From an uncultured Clostridia bacterium (GTDB taxonomy: Bacteria; Bacillota; Clostridia; Oscillospirales; Acutalibacteraceae), in the NCBI GenBank assembly GCA_937896885.1, contig CALBNX010000034.1:1-22993 (forward strand): a stretch of DNA of 22,993 bases, read 5' to 3'. The notes under the pieces were generated by a model. The model saw only the letters and a list, made by a program, of their open reading frames with translations, was not told the origin of the DNA and ran no database searches. This document shows positions 7,920-13,938 of this stretch, one piece after another. The stretch's first letter is position 1; the number at the start of each line of letters is the position of its first letter. The translations under genes and the position numbers were made by a program.

Positions 7920-9128
7920 GTGGCGAAAAAGAAAAAGGCAAAAAAGCCAATAAAACTCAATAAAATAATAAAAAAAGGTGTCAGCAATAAAAGTGTTAAA
8001 ACAATGAAATTGCTTGCGATTATTCTTGTTGTTTTGTTGCTTATTTTGATTGCTGCTGCACAGTTTGGCGGGGTAACATTTTCAACTGTAGGTGACTATT
8101 TTGCATCTGCAATGGCAAAATTGGGCACAGGCGAAGGTTATCCTTATAGTGTAAATAGTGTTGAAATTGATGATGTCGGACTAACGAATTCAGACTTGGT
8201 TTTGGTTTATGACTCAAACATAAAGGTGCTTAATTCAACAGCCAAAGAATTGTCAAACATTGCTCACGATTATGACTATCCTGTAATAAGCACAAACAGT
8301 GGTCGAATTCTTCTTTTTGATGAAGGGGCAAAGAAATTTAGAGTCCAGTCAAAAACAAGAGTACTCTATGAAAAAGAAATGGACCATATAATCTTAACAG
8401 GTGAAATGGGCAAAGACGGTTCTGTGGCAATTGCAACAAGAGCAGATAACGCCGAAAGTATGCTGACGGTTTTCAACAGTAGTCGTGAACAAATCTTTGC
8501 TTGGAAATGTGCAAAAGAGCATATTGTTTCTTGCGATATTTCAGATAACGGCAAAAACTATGTGGTAGCGGTTTTGGGTGTGAATAACGGCTCAGTTTAT
8601 ACGAAAGTGCATATCTTCAATAAGAATAAAACCGAGCCTGCGGCAACCTTTGAATATACAGATTCAGCAATAGCGAATGTTAAATTCCTTTCAAATGAAA
8701 CAGTAATGGTAATGGGAAACAATGTTTGCGAGATTATAAAGGGTGACGAAGTTAAAGAGAAGATTGATGTTTCAGTTAATACCACATATCAACTCTTTAT
8801 TTCAGATAACAACAGCGCAATTCTTGTTCTTTCAAAATATTCAAGTACAACTCAAAAAATAATCAAGGTTTATAATAAATCAGGCAAAGAACTCTTTACA
8901 CAAGAAATTGACGGAATGGTCAAATCAGTTTCAACTGATGGCAAATATGTTTCGGTGCTTACAGGTAGCGATGTGCAAACATTCACTATGAAAGGCAAAC
9001 CTTGTGGTAGTGCTGAAGTAAATGCCGACGCACAAAAAGTTCTTGTTAATTCAAGAAATACATATGTTTATTCATCCGATGCAATTAACCGCTACTCAAC
9101 AGTAGGGGATAATAAAGATAAAGACTAA
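7920..9128 (+). CDS. DUF5711-like membrane-anchored protein of unknown function
   Basis: The 402-residue protein starts with a very basic cytoplasmic tail (MAKKKKAKKPIKLNK), followed by one membrane span at about residues 30-50, then a ~350-residue outer domain. That domain is made of recurring beta-strand blocks alternating aspartate/asparagine/glycine turns (ILLFDEGAKKF, VKVYNKSGKELF-like, SVSTDGKYVSVLTG), suggesting a beta-propeller-like fold. From memory this matches the clostridial DUF5711 family, whose function I do not know. The start is GTG 7920 with GGTGA (7910-7914) upstream; no ATG near the N-terminus competes. It lies 15 bp after truA and 16 bp before the CvpA gene. The adjacency to cvpA and pgsA hints at an envelope role, but that is inference. 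Confidence 0.7.
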   Translation: MAKKKKAKKPIKLNKIIKKGVSNKSVKTMKLLAIILVVLLLILIAAAQFGGVTFSTVGDYFASAMAKLGTGEGYPYSVNSVEIDDVGLTNSDLVLVYDSNIKVLNSTAKELSNIAHDYDYPVISTNSGRILLFDEGAKKFRVQSKTRVLYEKEMDHIILTGEMGKDGSVAIATRADNAESMLTVFNSSREQIFAWKCAKEHIVSCDISDNGKNYVVAVLGVNNGSVYTKVHIFNKNKTEPAATFEYTDSAIANVKFLSNETVMVMGNNVCEIIKGDEVKEKIDVSVNTTYQLFISDNNSAILVLSKYSSTTQKIIKVYNKSGKELFTQEIDGMVKSVSTDGKYVSVLTGSDVQTFTMKGKPCGSAEVNADAQKVLVNSRNTYVYSSDAINRYSTVGDNKDKD

Positions 9129-9144
9129 TTTATGAGGTGATTTT

Positions 9145-9861
9145 ATGTCAATAATTTTAGATATCGTTCTTGTTGCAATTTTCGCAGCTTATGTATTCTT
9201 TGCAGCCAAAAAAGGTTTTGTAAGAACATTATTAGAACTTGTGTCTGTGGTGGCAGCAATTTTCTTGTCATTCCAGATAAGTCCTGTTGTTTCACAAACA
9301 GTTTATGATGGATTCGTTGAAAAGCAAATTGTAACTGCACTTGAAGAACAAATCAGTGAAAATGTTGATGCATTGTCTGTGTCAGAAAAAGCAAATGCAG
9401 TTTTAGACTCAATTCCAGATTTTGCAGTTTCTTTAGCATCATCAGCGGGCGTTGAAATCTCAACAATTAAAGAACAAATTTCATCACAGAAATTCGATTC
9501 TCAGAATCTTGCACAAAGCCTTGTTGATAAAATTGCAGAGCCGATTGTGGTTGGTGCTTTGACAATTATTATCTTTATTTTATTAGCAGTTGTGTTGATG
9601 ATTGTACTTAAAATCGCGGCAAAATACATTTCAAAACTCTTTGATATTCCACTTGTGAAATCAGTTAACAGAAGCCTTGGCGGTGTCTTGGGCGCAATCA
9701 AAGGTGTGCTTGTAGTTATAGTAATTTGCACAGCACTTCGCTTTATCTTCGGTGGTGGCGATGGTGAATTATCAGTTGCAGTAAATGATTCTTTTGTGGT
9801 AGGTTTGCTTGATGAAATCAATCCACTTATCGATTCTCTTAAAGAATTTATTATTAAGTAA
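9145..9861 (+). CDS. CvpA-family membrane protein
   Basis: The 238-residue integral membrane protein opens with IILDIVLVAIFAAYVFFAAKKGF, the family pattern of a first span followed by a K-GF/RG turn. A second hydrophobic span (VVAAIFLSFQISPVVS) comes next, then a polar stretch of ~80 residues that includes an amphipathic region. Two later spans (IIIFILLAVVLMIVLKIAA and GVLGAIKGVLVVIVICTALRFIF) complete it. CvpA proteins are linked to colicin V production in E. coli and to envelope stress tolerance elsewhere; the molecular activity is unsettled. GAGGTGA (9133-9139) lies 5 nt before the start. It sits between the DUF5711-like gene and pgsA with 16- and 12-bp gaps. Confidence 0.8.
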   Translation: MSIILDIVLVAIFAAYVFFAAKKGFVRTLLELVSVVAAIFLSFQISPVVSQTVYDGFVEKQIVTALEEQISENVDALSVSEKANAVLDSIPDFAVSLASSAGVEISTIKEQISSQKFDSQNLAQSLVDKIAEPIVVGALTIIIFILLAVVLMIVLKIAAKYISKLFDIPLVKSVNRSLGGVLGAIKGVLVVIVICTALRFIFGGGDGELSVAVNDSFVVGLLDEINPLIDSLKEFIIK

Positions 9862-9873
9862 TGAGGTGCAATT

Positions 9874-10539
9874 ATGAGTGAAGAAAAATTAACATTAAAA
9901 GACAATTTAAAATTAATTTTTGATGGTTGCTTAACAATTCCAAACTTGCTTTCAGTAATAAGAATTTGCTTAATCCCTGTTTTTGCAGTGCTTTATTATA
10001 AAGGCTATATCTGGTGGTCACTCATTGTGCTTGCACTTTCAGGACTTTCAGATTTGTTCGACGGCAAAATTGCAAGAAAATTCAATCAGGTTAGTAACTT
10101 GGGCAAACTTTTAGACCCAGTTGCAGATAAACTCACAATCTTTGCAATCGCAATTGTACTTTTCTTGCAGTTCAAAGCAGCAGAGAGCGAATCAATGCAA
10201 GCATTTGCTTGGGTATTCTTACTCTTTATCGCAAAAGATATCATTATGATTTTGGGTAGTGTTGTGCTTATTGCACTTGGCACTCGTCCTGTTGCAGCAG
10301 AAATCTGGGGCAAACTTGCAACTTGTGCATTCTATGTGATTATGGTTGTGATTATCGGCTTCGGACCAGAAGTTGGCGCAATCACACATATTGAAGGCTT
10401 TGCAAACTATACACTTCCTGAACCACTTATGTTTGTGCTTGTAGTAGTAGCAGTTGTGCTTACATTTATTGCATTCTTCAGCTATCTTCCAAGTGCAATT
10501 AAACAGATTATTGAAAACTCAAAGAAAAAGGATAAATAA
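9874..10539 (+). CDS. pgsA: CDP-diacylglycerol--glycerol-3-phosphate 3-phosphatidyltransferase
   Basis: PgsA makes phosphatidylglycerophosphate, the committed step to phosphatidylglycerol. The 221-residue membrane protein carries the complete CDP-alcohol phosphotransferase signature: Asp60, Asp63-Gly64, Ala67-Arg68, Gly77, Asp81 and Asp85. It is preceded by the characteristic TIPNLLSVIRICLIPVFA. Four or more further hydrophobic spans follow. A ~45-residue insertion-like stretch around GFGPEVGAITHIEGFANYTLPEP before the last span is longer than in many PgsA proteins. Another alcohol acceptor (serine, inositol) is possible for this family, but the IPN-LS-R N-terminus favours PgsA. GAGGTG (9864-9869) precedes ATG 9874, and the clp gene follows after 3 bp. 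Confidence 0.92.
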   Translation: MSEEKLTLKDNLKLIFDGCLTIPNLLSVIRICLIPVFAVLYYKGYIWWSLIVLALSGLSDLFDGKIARKFNQVSNLGKLLDPVADKLTIFAIAIVLFLQFKAAESESMQAFAWVFLLFIAKDIIMILGSVVLIALGTRPVAAEIWGKLATCAFYVIMVVIIGFGPEVGAITHIEGFANYTLPEPLMFVLVVVAVVLTFIAFFSYLPSAIKQIIENSKKKDK

Positions 10540-10542
10540 ACA

Positions 10543-12858
10543 ATGAACAAAAATATGATTTGCTGTAAATGCAAACAAAGACCCGCAGTCATTTTTGTAA
10601 CAAAGATGGAAGGCGAAAAAACAACAAATGAGGGTTATTGCATCCAATGTGCCATGGAGATGAATATTGGTCCCATCAAACAGATGATGGAGAATATGGG
10701 TATCACTGAAGACCAACTTGAAGATATGACAGCCCAGATGGAACAAATGATGGATAGTATGGGCGAAGACGGCTTTGAGTTAGGTGGTGCATCAACATTC
10801 CCATTTATGCAAAATCTTGGTATGATGCCGATGGATGTCCCTGAAGAAAATATCAAAGACCTTAATGGTGACAAGAAAAATGCACCAAAGAGCAAGAAAA
10901 AGCAGGGGAATAAGGGCGACAAGAGAAAAATGCTCTCTATGTATTGTACCGATTTGACTGCGAAAGCTCGAAATAACGAGCTTGACAGAATTATCGGCAG
11001 AGATACAGAAATTGCCCGTGCTGTGCAGATTTTGTGCAGAAGAACAAAGAATAATCCTTGCCTTATCGGTGAGCCAGGTGTTGGTAAAACTGCAATCGCA
11101 GAAGGCTTGGCACAGAGAATTGCAGAGGGTAATGTTCCTGCAAAACTTATAGATAAAGAAATCCATCTTCTTGACCTTACGGCACTTGTTGCTGGTACAC
11201 AGTTCCGTGGTCAGTTTGAAAGCAGAATCAAAGGTCTTGTTGAAGAAGTAAAGAGCGAAGGCAATATTATTCTCTTTATCGACGAAGTTCATAACCTTGT
11301 GGGTACAGGTGATGCAGAAGGCTCAATGAATGCTGCCAATATATTAAAACCAGCACTTTCTCGTGGCGCAATTCAGGTTATCGGTGCAACAACTTTCAAT
11401 GAATACAGAAAGCATATCGAAAAAGATGCCGCTCTTGAGCGCCGTTTCCAACCTATAAAAGTCGAAGAACCATCAATAGAAGATACCTATAAAATGCTTG
11501 TTGGTATCAAAGGCTATTATGAACTTTTCCACAGAGTTCAAATCAGCGATAATCTTGTATATAAAGCAGTAACTCTTTCTGAAAGATATATCACAGACAG
11601 ATTTTTGCCTGACAAAGCTATCGACCTTTTGGATGAAGCTTGCACTTGTGCAAATCTTCGAAATAAGGCAATCAGTGAAAACGAAATTAACGAAAAGAAA
11701 ATTGCAGCACTCAAAAAAGAGCTTGAAGCACTTGAAGAGAAAATCGCAAATCCTGAAAATGACGAAGATTTAAACCCTGTTTATGAAGAACTTTATAAAA
11801 CAAAGGGCGAACTTGCAGTCTGTGAGGGCAAAGCACCGGAGCTTCAAGAAAAAGCCAAAGACAATAATGTTACAGAAGATGACTTGGCAAGAGTTATTAA
11901 TCTTTGGACAGGTATCCCTGCAACAAAGGTTGTTGAGGGTGACATCAACCGTCTTAAAGGTCTTGAAGACAGACTTATGGAAAAAGTTATCGGTCAGGAC
12001 GATGCCGTTAAAGCTGTTGCAAATGCAATTAAGCGTAGCAGAATTCAGTTAACACTTCAAAAACGCCCTGCATCATTTATTTTTGTAGGACCAACTGGTG
12101 TGGGTAAAACTGAACTTGTTAAACAACTTTCAACAGAACTTTTTGATACACCAGAAACGCTTATCCGTCTTGATATGAGTGAGTTTATGGAAAAACACTC
12201 CGTTTCTCGTCTTATCGGCTCACCTCCGGGATATGTGGGCTATGACGAAGCAGGTCAACTTACAGAAAAGGTGAGAAGAAAACCATATTCAATCATTCTC
12301 TTTGACGAGATTGAAAAAGCACATCCTGATGTAATGAACATTCTTCTTCAAATCCTTGACGAAGGCAAAACAAATGACGCTCACGGCAGAACAGTTAGCT
12401 TTGCAAATACTGTAATTATTATGACTTCAAATGCTGGTAGTCATAAGTCAGAAACATCATTGGGCTTTGGCAAAACAGATAAAGACATTTCAAGAGAAAA
12501 GGTGCTCAAAGCACTTAATGAATTTTTAAGACCTGAATTTATCGGCAGAGTTGACGAAATTGTTGTGTTCAACCCACTTGACGAAGAAGATTATAAGAAA
12601 ATCGCAATTCTTATGCTCTCTGAAATTGAAACCGTGCTCAAAGATAAGGGTATTCAGTTCGTTTATGACGACAATACACCATCTGCAATCGTCTCAAAAA
12701 TGGATGGCAATGTCCGTGGCGCTCGTGACCTTAGAAATGTTATCCGTCGTAATATCGAAGACAAAGTCTCAACAATTATGATTGATAACCTCGGCACAAC
12801 AATCAACAAAATTATCATCACATCAGATGATAATGATATTCAAGTAAACTTTGAATAA
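10543..12858 (+). CDS. Clp/Hsp100 AAA+ unfoldase with N-terminal zinc finger (ClpC-like)
   Basis: This 771-residue tandem AAA+ protein unfolds proteins, probably for ClpP. The first AAA+ domain has Walker A GEPGVGKT (176-183) and Walker B ILFIDEVH; the second has GPTGVGKT (516-523), followed by IILFDEIEKAH and the Clp-C domain. An LGF tripeptide (640-642) after MTSNAGSHKSETS is placed like the ClpP-docking loop. A helical stretch EINEKKIAALKKELEALEEKI near residues 385-405 is a short middle domain. Instead of the double ClpN repeat, residues 1-40 contain a four-cysteine finger (C7-x2-C10 and C33-x2-C36) like that of McsA/UvrB-type proteins. A Met/Glu-rich helix and a Lys-rich linker (about 110-130) follow. 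AAGGAT (10528-10533) inside pgsA is its ribosome site. It is the last gene of the operon. Confidence 0.9.
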   Translation: MNKNMICCKCKQRPAVIFVTKMEGEKTTNEGYCIQCAMEMNIGPIKQMMENMGITEDQLEDMTAQMEQMMDSMGEDGFELGGASTFPFMQNLGMMPMDVPEENIKDLNGDKKNAPKSKKKQGNKGDKRKMLSMYCTDLTAKARNNELDRIIGRDTEIARAVQILCRRTKNNPCLIGEPGVGKTAIAEGLAQRIAEGNVPAKLIDKEIHLLDLTALVAGTQFRGQFESRIKGLVEEVKSEGNIILFIDEVHNLVGTGDAEGSMNAANILKPALSRGAIQVIGATTFNEYRKHIEKDAALERRFQPIKVEEPSIEDTYKMLVGIKGYYELFHRVQISDNLVYKAVTLSERYITDRFLPDKAIDLLDEACTCANLRNKAISENEINEKKIAALKKELEALEEKIANPENDEDLNPVYEELYKTKGELAVCEGKAPELQEKAKDNNVTEDDLARVINLWTGIPATKVVEGDINRLKGLEDRLMEKVIGQDDAVKAVANAIKRSRIQLTLQKRPASFIFVGPTGVGKTELVKQLSTELFDTPETLIRLDMSEFMEKHSVSRLIGSPPGYVGYDEAGQLTEKVRRKPYSIILFDEIEKAHPDVMNILLQILDEGKTNDAHGRTVSFANTVIIMTSNAGSHKSETSLGFGKTDKDISREKVLKALNEFLRPEFIGRVDEIVVFNPLDEEDYKKIAILMLSEIETVLKDKGIQFVYDDNTPSAIVSKMDGNVRGARDLRNVIRRNIEDKVSTIMIDNLGTTINKIIITSDDNDIQVNFE

Positions 12859-12863
12859 AAGCA

Positions 12864-12900
12864 AAAGGATAGTAGTTTTAACTACTGTCCTTTATATTTT
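12864..12900 (+). terminator. Intrinsic terminator ending the ruvC-clp operon
   Basis: AAAGGA-T-AGTAGT (12864-12876) pairs with ACTACT-G-TCCTTT (12881-12893) around a TTTA loop, with one T-G wobble, then TATATTTTT. It begins 5 bp after the clp stop. It faces the minus-strand tRNA cluster, so transcription from both sides converges here. Confidence 0.85.
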
Positions 12901-12901
12901 T

Positions 12902-12938
12902 GCAAATCGTCGCACATGGACGAAAGAGTTCTCGTCTC
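12902..12938. repeat. Direct repeat copy 1 (37 bp)
   Basis: Bases 12902-12938 match 13081-13116 except for one T/C change and one extra A. The shared core reads CGTCGCACATGGACGAA then GAGTTCTCGTCTC, and contains GACGA/TCGTC, which can form a small hairpin. This copy lies between the clp terminator and the terminator of the tRNA remnant. Confidence 0.85.
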
Positions 12939-12959
12939 AAATTCCTATGATAGTAAAGC

Positions 12960-12995
12960 AAAAAAGAAGGCCTGATAACATATCAGACTTTCTTT
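12960..12995 (-). terminator. Minus-strand terminator behind the tRNA-Ser remnant
   Basis: On the minus strand an AAAGAAAG-TCTGATA arm pairs with TATCAG-CTTCTTT (CTGATA 12972-12977 with TATCAG 12981-12986, outer A/T-rich arms 12963-12969 and 12988-12995) and is followed by six U (plus-strand A-run 12960-12965). It abuts the CCA end of the remnant, as the other two terminators abut their tRNAs. Confidence 0.7.
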
Positions 12996-13016
12996 GGCGC
13001 AGAAGGAGAGACTCGA
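12994..13016 (-). pseudogene. tRNA-Ser 3'-end remnant
   Basis: These 23 bp are identical to 13166-13188, the last 3' part of tRNA-Ser(GCU): half of the T-arm, the acceptor 3' strand, discriminator and CCA, plus one flanking base. The sequence upstream on the minus strand (beyond 13016) is unrelated, so no functional tRNA can form. It may be a recombination scar or an att-like duplicate of the tRNA end. Confidence 0.8.
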
Positions 13017-13116
13017 CAAGGCTCTGCCTTGTCTTTGCTTCGCAAAATCCTATTTTATGTCCGTGCTCCTATGCCTGACGGCAAACCGTCGCACATGGAC
13101 GAAGAGTTCTCGTCTC
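13015..13116. repeat. Hairpin string containing direct repeat copy 2
   Basis: Four short perfect stems follow one another: GACAAGGC/GCCTTGTC (13015-13033), TTTGC/GCAAA (13034-13046), GACGG/CCGTC (13077-13090) and GACGA/TCGTC (13098-13114). The last two lie in or beside the 36-bp repeat copy 13081-13116. No gene fits here. The structure resembles a small REP-like or MITE-like intergenic element; that reading is inference. Confidence 0.6.
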
Positions 13117-13129
13117 TCACACTAAAACG

Positions 13130-13166
13130 AATAAAACCCACACATCAAATGATGTATGGGTTTTAT
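13130..13166 (-). terminator. Minus-strand terminator after tRNA-Ser(GCU)
   Basis: AATAAAACCCA (13130-13140) pairs with TGGGTTTTATT (13157-13167), and inside it ACATCA pairs with TGATGT around an AA loop, with a single C-A mismatch between the two stems. Read on the minus strand, the hairpin starts at the CCA end of the tRNA and finishes in a U-rich arm. Confidence 0.8.
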
Positions 13167-13257
13167 TGGCGCAGAAGGAGAGACTCGAACTCTCGCACCG
13201 GTTTCCCGGCCTACGCCCTTAGCAGGGGCGCCTCGTCACCAACTTGAGTACTTCTGC
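13167..13257 (-). tRNA. tRNA-Ser(GCU)
   Basis: The minus strand folds into a 91-nt class II tRNA with encoded CCA. The acceptor GCAGAAG pairs with CTTCTGC, followed by discriminator G. The anticodon stem CGCCC/GGGCG holds the loop CTGCTAA with anticodon GCU (serine AGU/AGC codons). There is a long variable arm with GCCGG/CCGGT and a T-arm GAGAG-TTCGAGT-CTCTC. The long variable arm and G73 fit serine identity. Confidence 0.96.
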
Positions 13258-13276
13258 AAGCGTAACGGATTTAACC

Positions 13277-13305
13277 ATTATTTAATTAAAAAAGCGGGCT
13301 GTAAA
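13277..13305 (-). promoter_or_regulatory. Possible promoter for tRNA-Ser(GCU), overlapping a terminator
   Basis: On the minus strand TTTACA (13305-13300) and AATAAT (13082-type box at 13282-13277) are 17 bp apart, which would start transcription about 13 nt ahead of tRNA-Ser(GCU). The -35 box lies inside the hairpin of the upstream tRNA terminator. In this AT-rich sequence the match could be chance; read-through from the upstream tRNA promoter is the alternative. Confidence 0.4.
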
Positions 13306-13319
13306 AACTTACAACCCGC
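13288..13319 (-). terminator. Minus-strand terminator after tRNA-Ser(UGA)
   Basis: GCGGG-C-TGTAA (13294-13304) pairs with TTACA-A-CCCGC (13309-13319) with one mismatch; on the minus strand it ends in six U (plus-strand A-run 13288-13293). It lies 2 bp after the tRNA and ahead of tRNA-Ser(GCU), so it splits the tRNA pair. Confidence 0.8.
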
Positions 13320-13321
13320 AG

Positions 13322-13410
13322 TGGCGGAGAGAGTGGGATTCGAACCCACGGTACGTTGCCGTACGACGGTTTTCAAGACCGTTCCGTTATAACCACTTCG
13401 GTATCTCTCC
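13322..13410 (-). tRNA. tRNA-Ser(UGA)
   Basis: The 89-nt minus-strand sequence is a class II tRNA with encoded CCA. The acceptor GGAGAGA pairs with TCTCTCC, followed by discriminator G. The anticodon stem ACGGT/ACCGT holds the loop CTTGAAA with anticodon UGA (serine UCA and, by wobble, other UCN codons). The variable arm contains GTACG/CGTAC, and the T-arm is GTGGG-TTCGAAT-CCCAC. Confidence 0.97.
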
Positions 13411-13425
13411 GTATTGGGCTTGTAT

Positions 13426-13454
13426 ATATTATCATAAATAATAAGTGTTGTCAA
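13426..13454 (-). promoter_or_regulatory. Strong promoter for the tRNA-Ser genes
   Basis: On the minus strand a perfect TTGACA (13454-13449) is 17 bp from TAATAT (13431-13426), with an upstream TGA giving an extended -10. The predicted start lies about 9 nt before the tRNA-Ser(UGA) 5' end. Confidence 0.85.
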
Positions 13455-13532
13455 GGACTTTTTTACAAAAAATCTATATAAAAATATCACTTAAAATTCG
13501 TCATTAAGTCCGTTTTTTTACACTTTGTTTTG

Positions 13533-13561
13533 TTTACAAAATCTCAACTAAATGTTAGAAT
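13533..13561 (+). promoter_or_regulatory. Extended -10 promoter for the LSm-like/GH27/addBA operon
   Basis: TTTACA (13533-13538) and TAGAAT (13556-13561) are 17 bp apart, and TGT directly before the -10 makes it an extended -10 element. The predicted start, near 13568, is about 20 nt ahead of the first start codon. It is divergent from the tRNA promoter about 80 bp away. Confidence 0.75.
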
Positions 13562-13589
13562 ATATTAAAGAATTTAGGAGGTGTGTTTT

Positions 13590-13928
13590 ATGAATTCAAT
13601 GTGGTATATTTATTTCATATTATTTATACTTTTCATTATAATGATTCGTGAAAGAAATACTAATATAATTCGTAAACATCTTCGCAAGAAAAGGGGGAAG
13701 ACAATTATGACAGCACTTATTGAAAAATACATTGGCAAAGAATGTTTGATTTACACTTGCACATCTTCTTCTCAAATAACAGGCGTAATCAAATCTTGTA
13801 ATGAGGGTTGGCTTGAAGTTGAAAACAGCAATGGTCAGTGTGATATTGTGAACTGCGAATATATTACAAGAATTCGTGAATATCCACGAGATAAAAAAGG
13901 TAAGAAAAAGAGCGTAATTTTTGACTAA
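13590..13928 (+). CDS. Small LSm-like protein with N-terminal membrane segment
   Basis: The reading frame gives 112 residues. Residues 1-20 form a membrane span (WYIYFILFILFIIMI), residues 20-36 are strongly basic, and from about residue 40 a compact beta-rich domain follows (IGKECLIYTCTSSSQITGV, GWLEVE, CEYITRIREYPRDKKGKKKS). The latter looks like an LSm/SH3-type barrel, and I associate it with the clostridial DUF6897 group of unknown function. ATG 13590 has a near-perfect AGGAGGTG (13576-13583). A second in-frame ATG at 13707 has its own AAGGGGG (13691-13697) 9 nt upstream and would give a 73-residue soluble protein consisting of the barrel only. It is the first gene of the operon, 10 bp before the GH27 gene. 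Confidence 0.7.
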   Translation: MNSMWYIYFILFILFIIMIRERNTNIIRKHLRKKRGKTIMTALIEKYIGKECLIYTCTSSSQITGVIKSCNEGWLEVENSNGQCDIVNCEYITRIREYPRDKKGKKKSVIFD

Positions 13929-13938
13929 GGTGATTTTT

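Noticed and set aside
10792..11292. 166-codon minus-strand frame inside the Clp gene, and similar long antisense frames in other genes
   Set aside because: They lie wholly within strongly supported genes, are Cys/Phe/His-rich in the way of reverse readings of AT-rich codons, and match no family I know.
12851..13078. Open frame overlapping the end of the Clp gene and its terminator
   Set aside because: It runs through the terminator hairpin and the tRNA remnant, has no ribosome site, and shows no protein-like composition.
12902..13116. CRISPR array
   Set aside because: Only two copies of the repeat are present, 179 bp apart, with no regular spacers and no cas genes.
13029..13392. Plus-strand open frames across the tRNA-Ser genes, including a peptide with WRRRRDSNSRTGFPAYALSRGASS
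   Set aside because: They are antisense translations of the tRNA genes and flanking repeats; such tRNA-derived peptides are a known source of false hypothetical proteins.
13489..13518. ACTTAA/TTAAGT hairpin followed by a T-run, as a possible terminator
   Set aside because: The stem is six A/T pairs with a 9-nt loop and lies between two divergent promoters, where a plus-strand terminator has nothing to stop.
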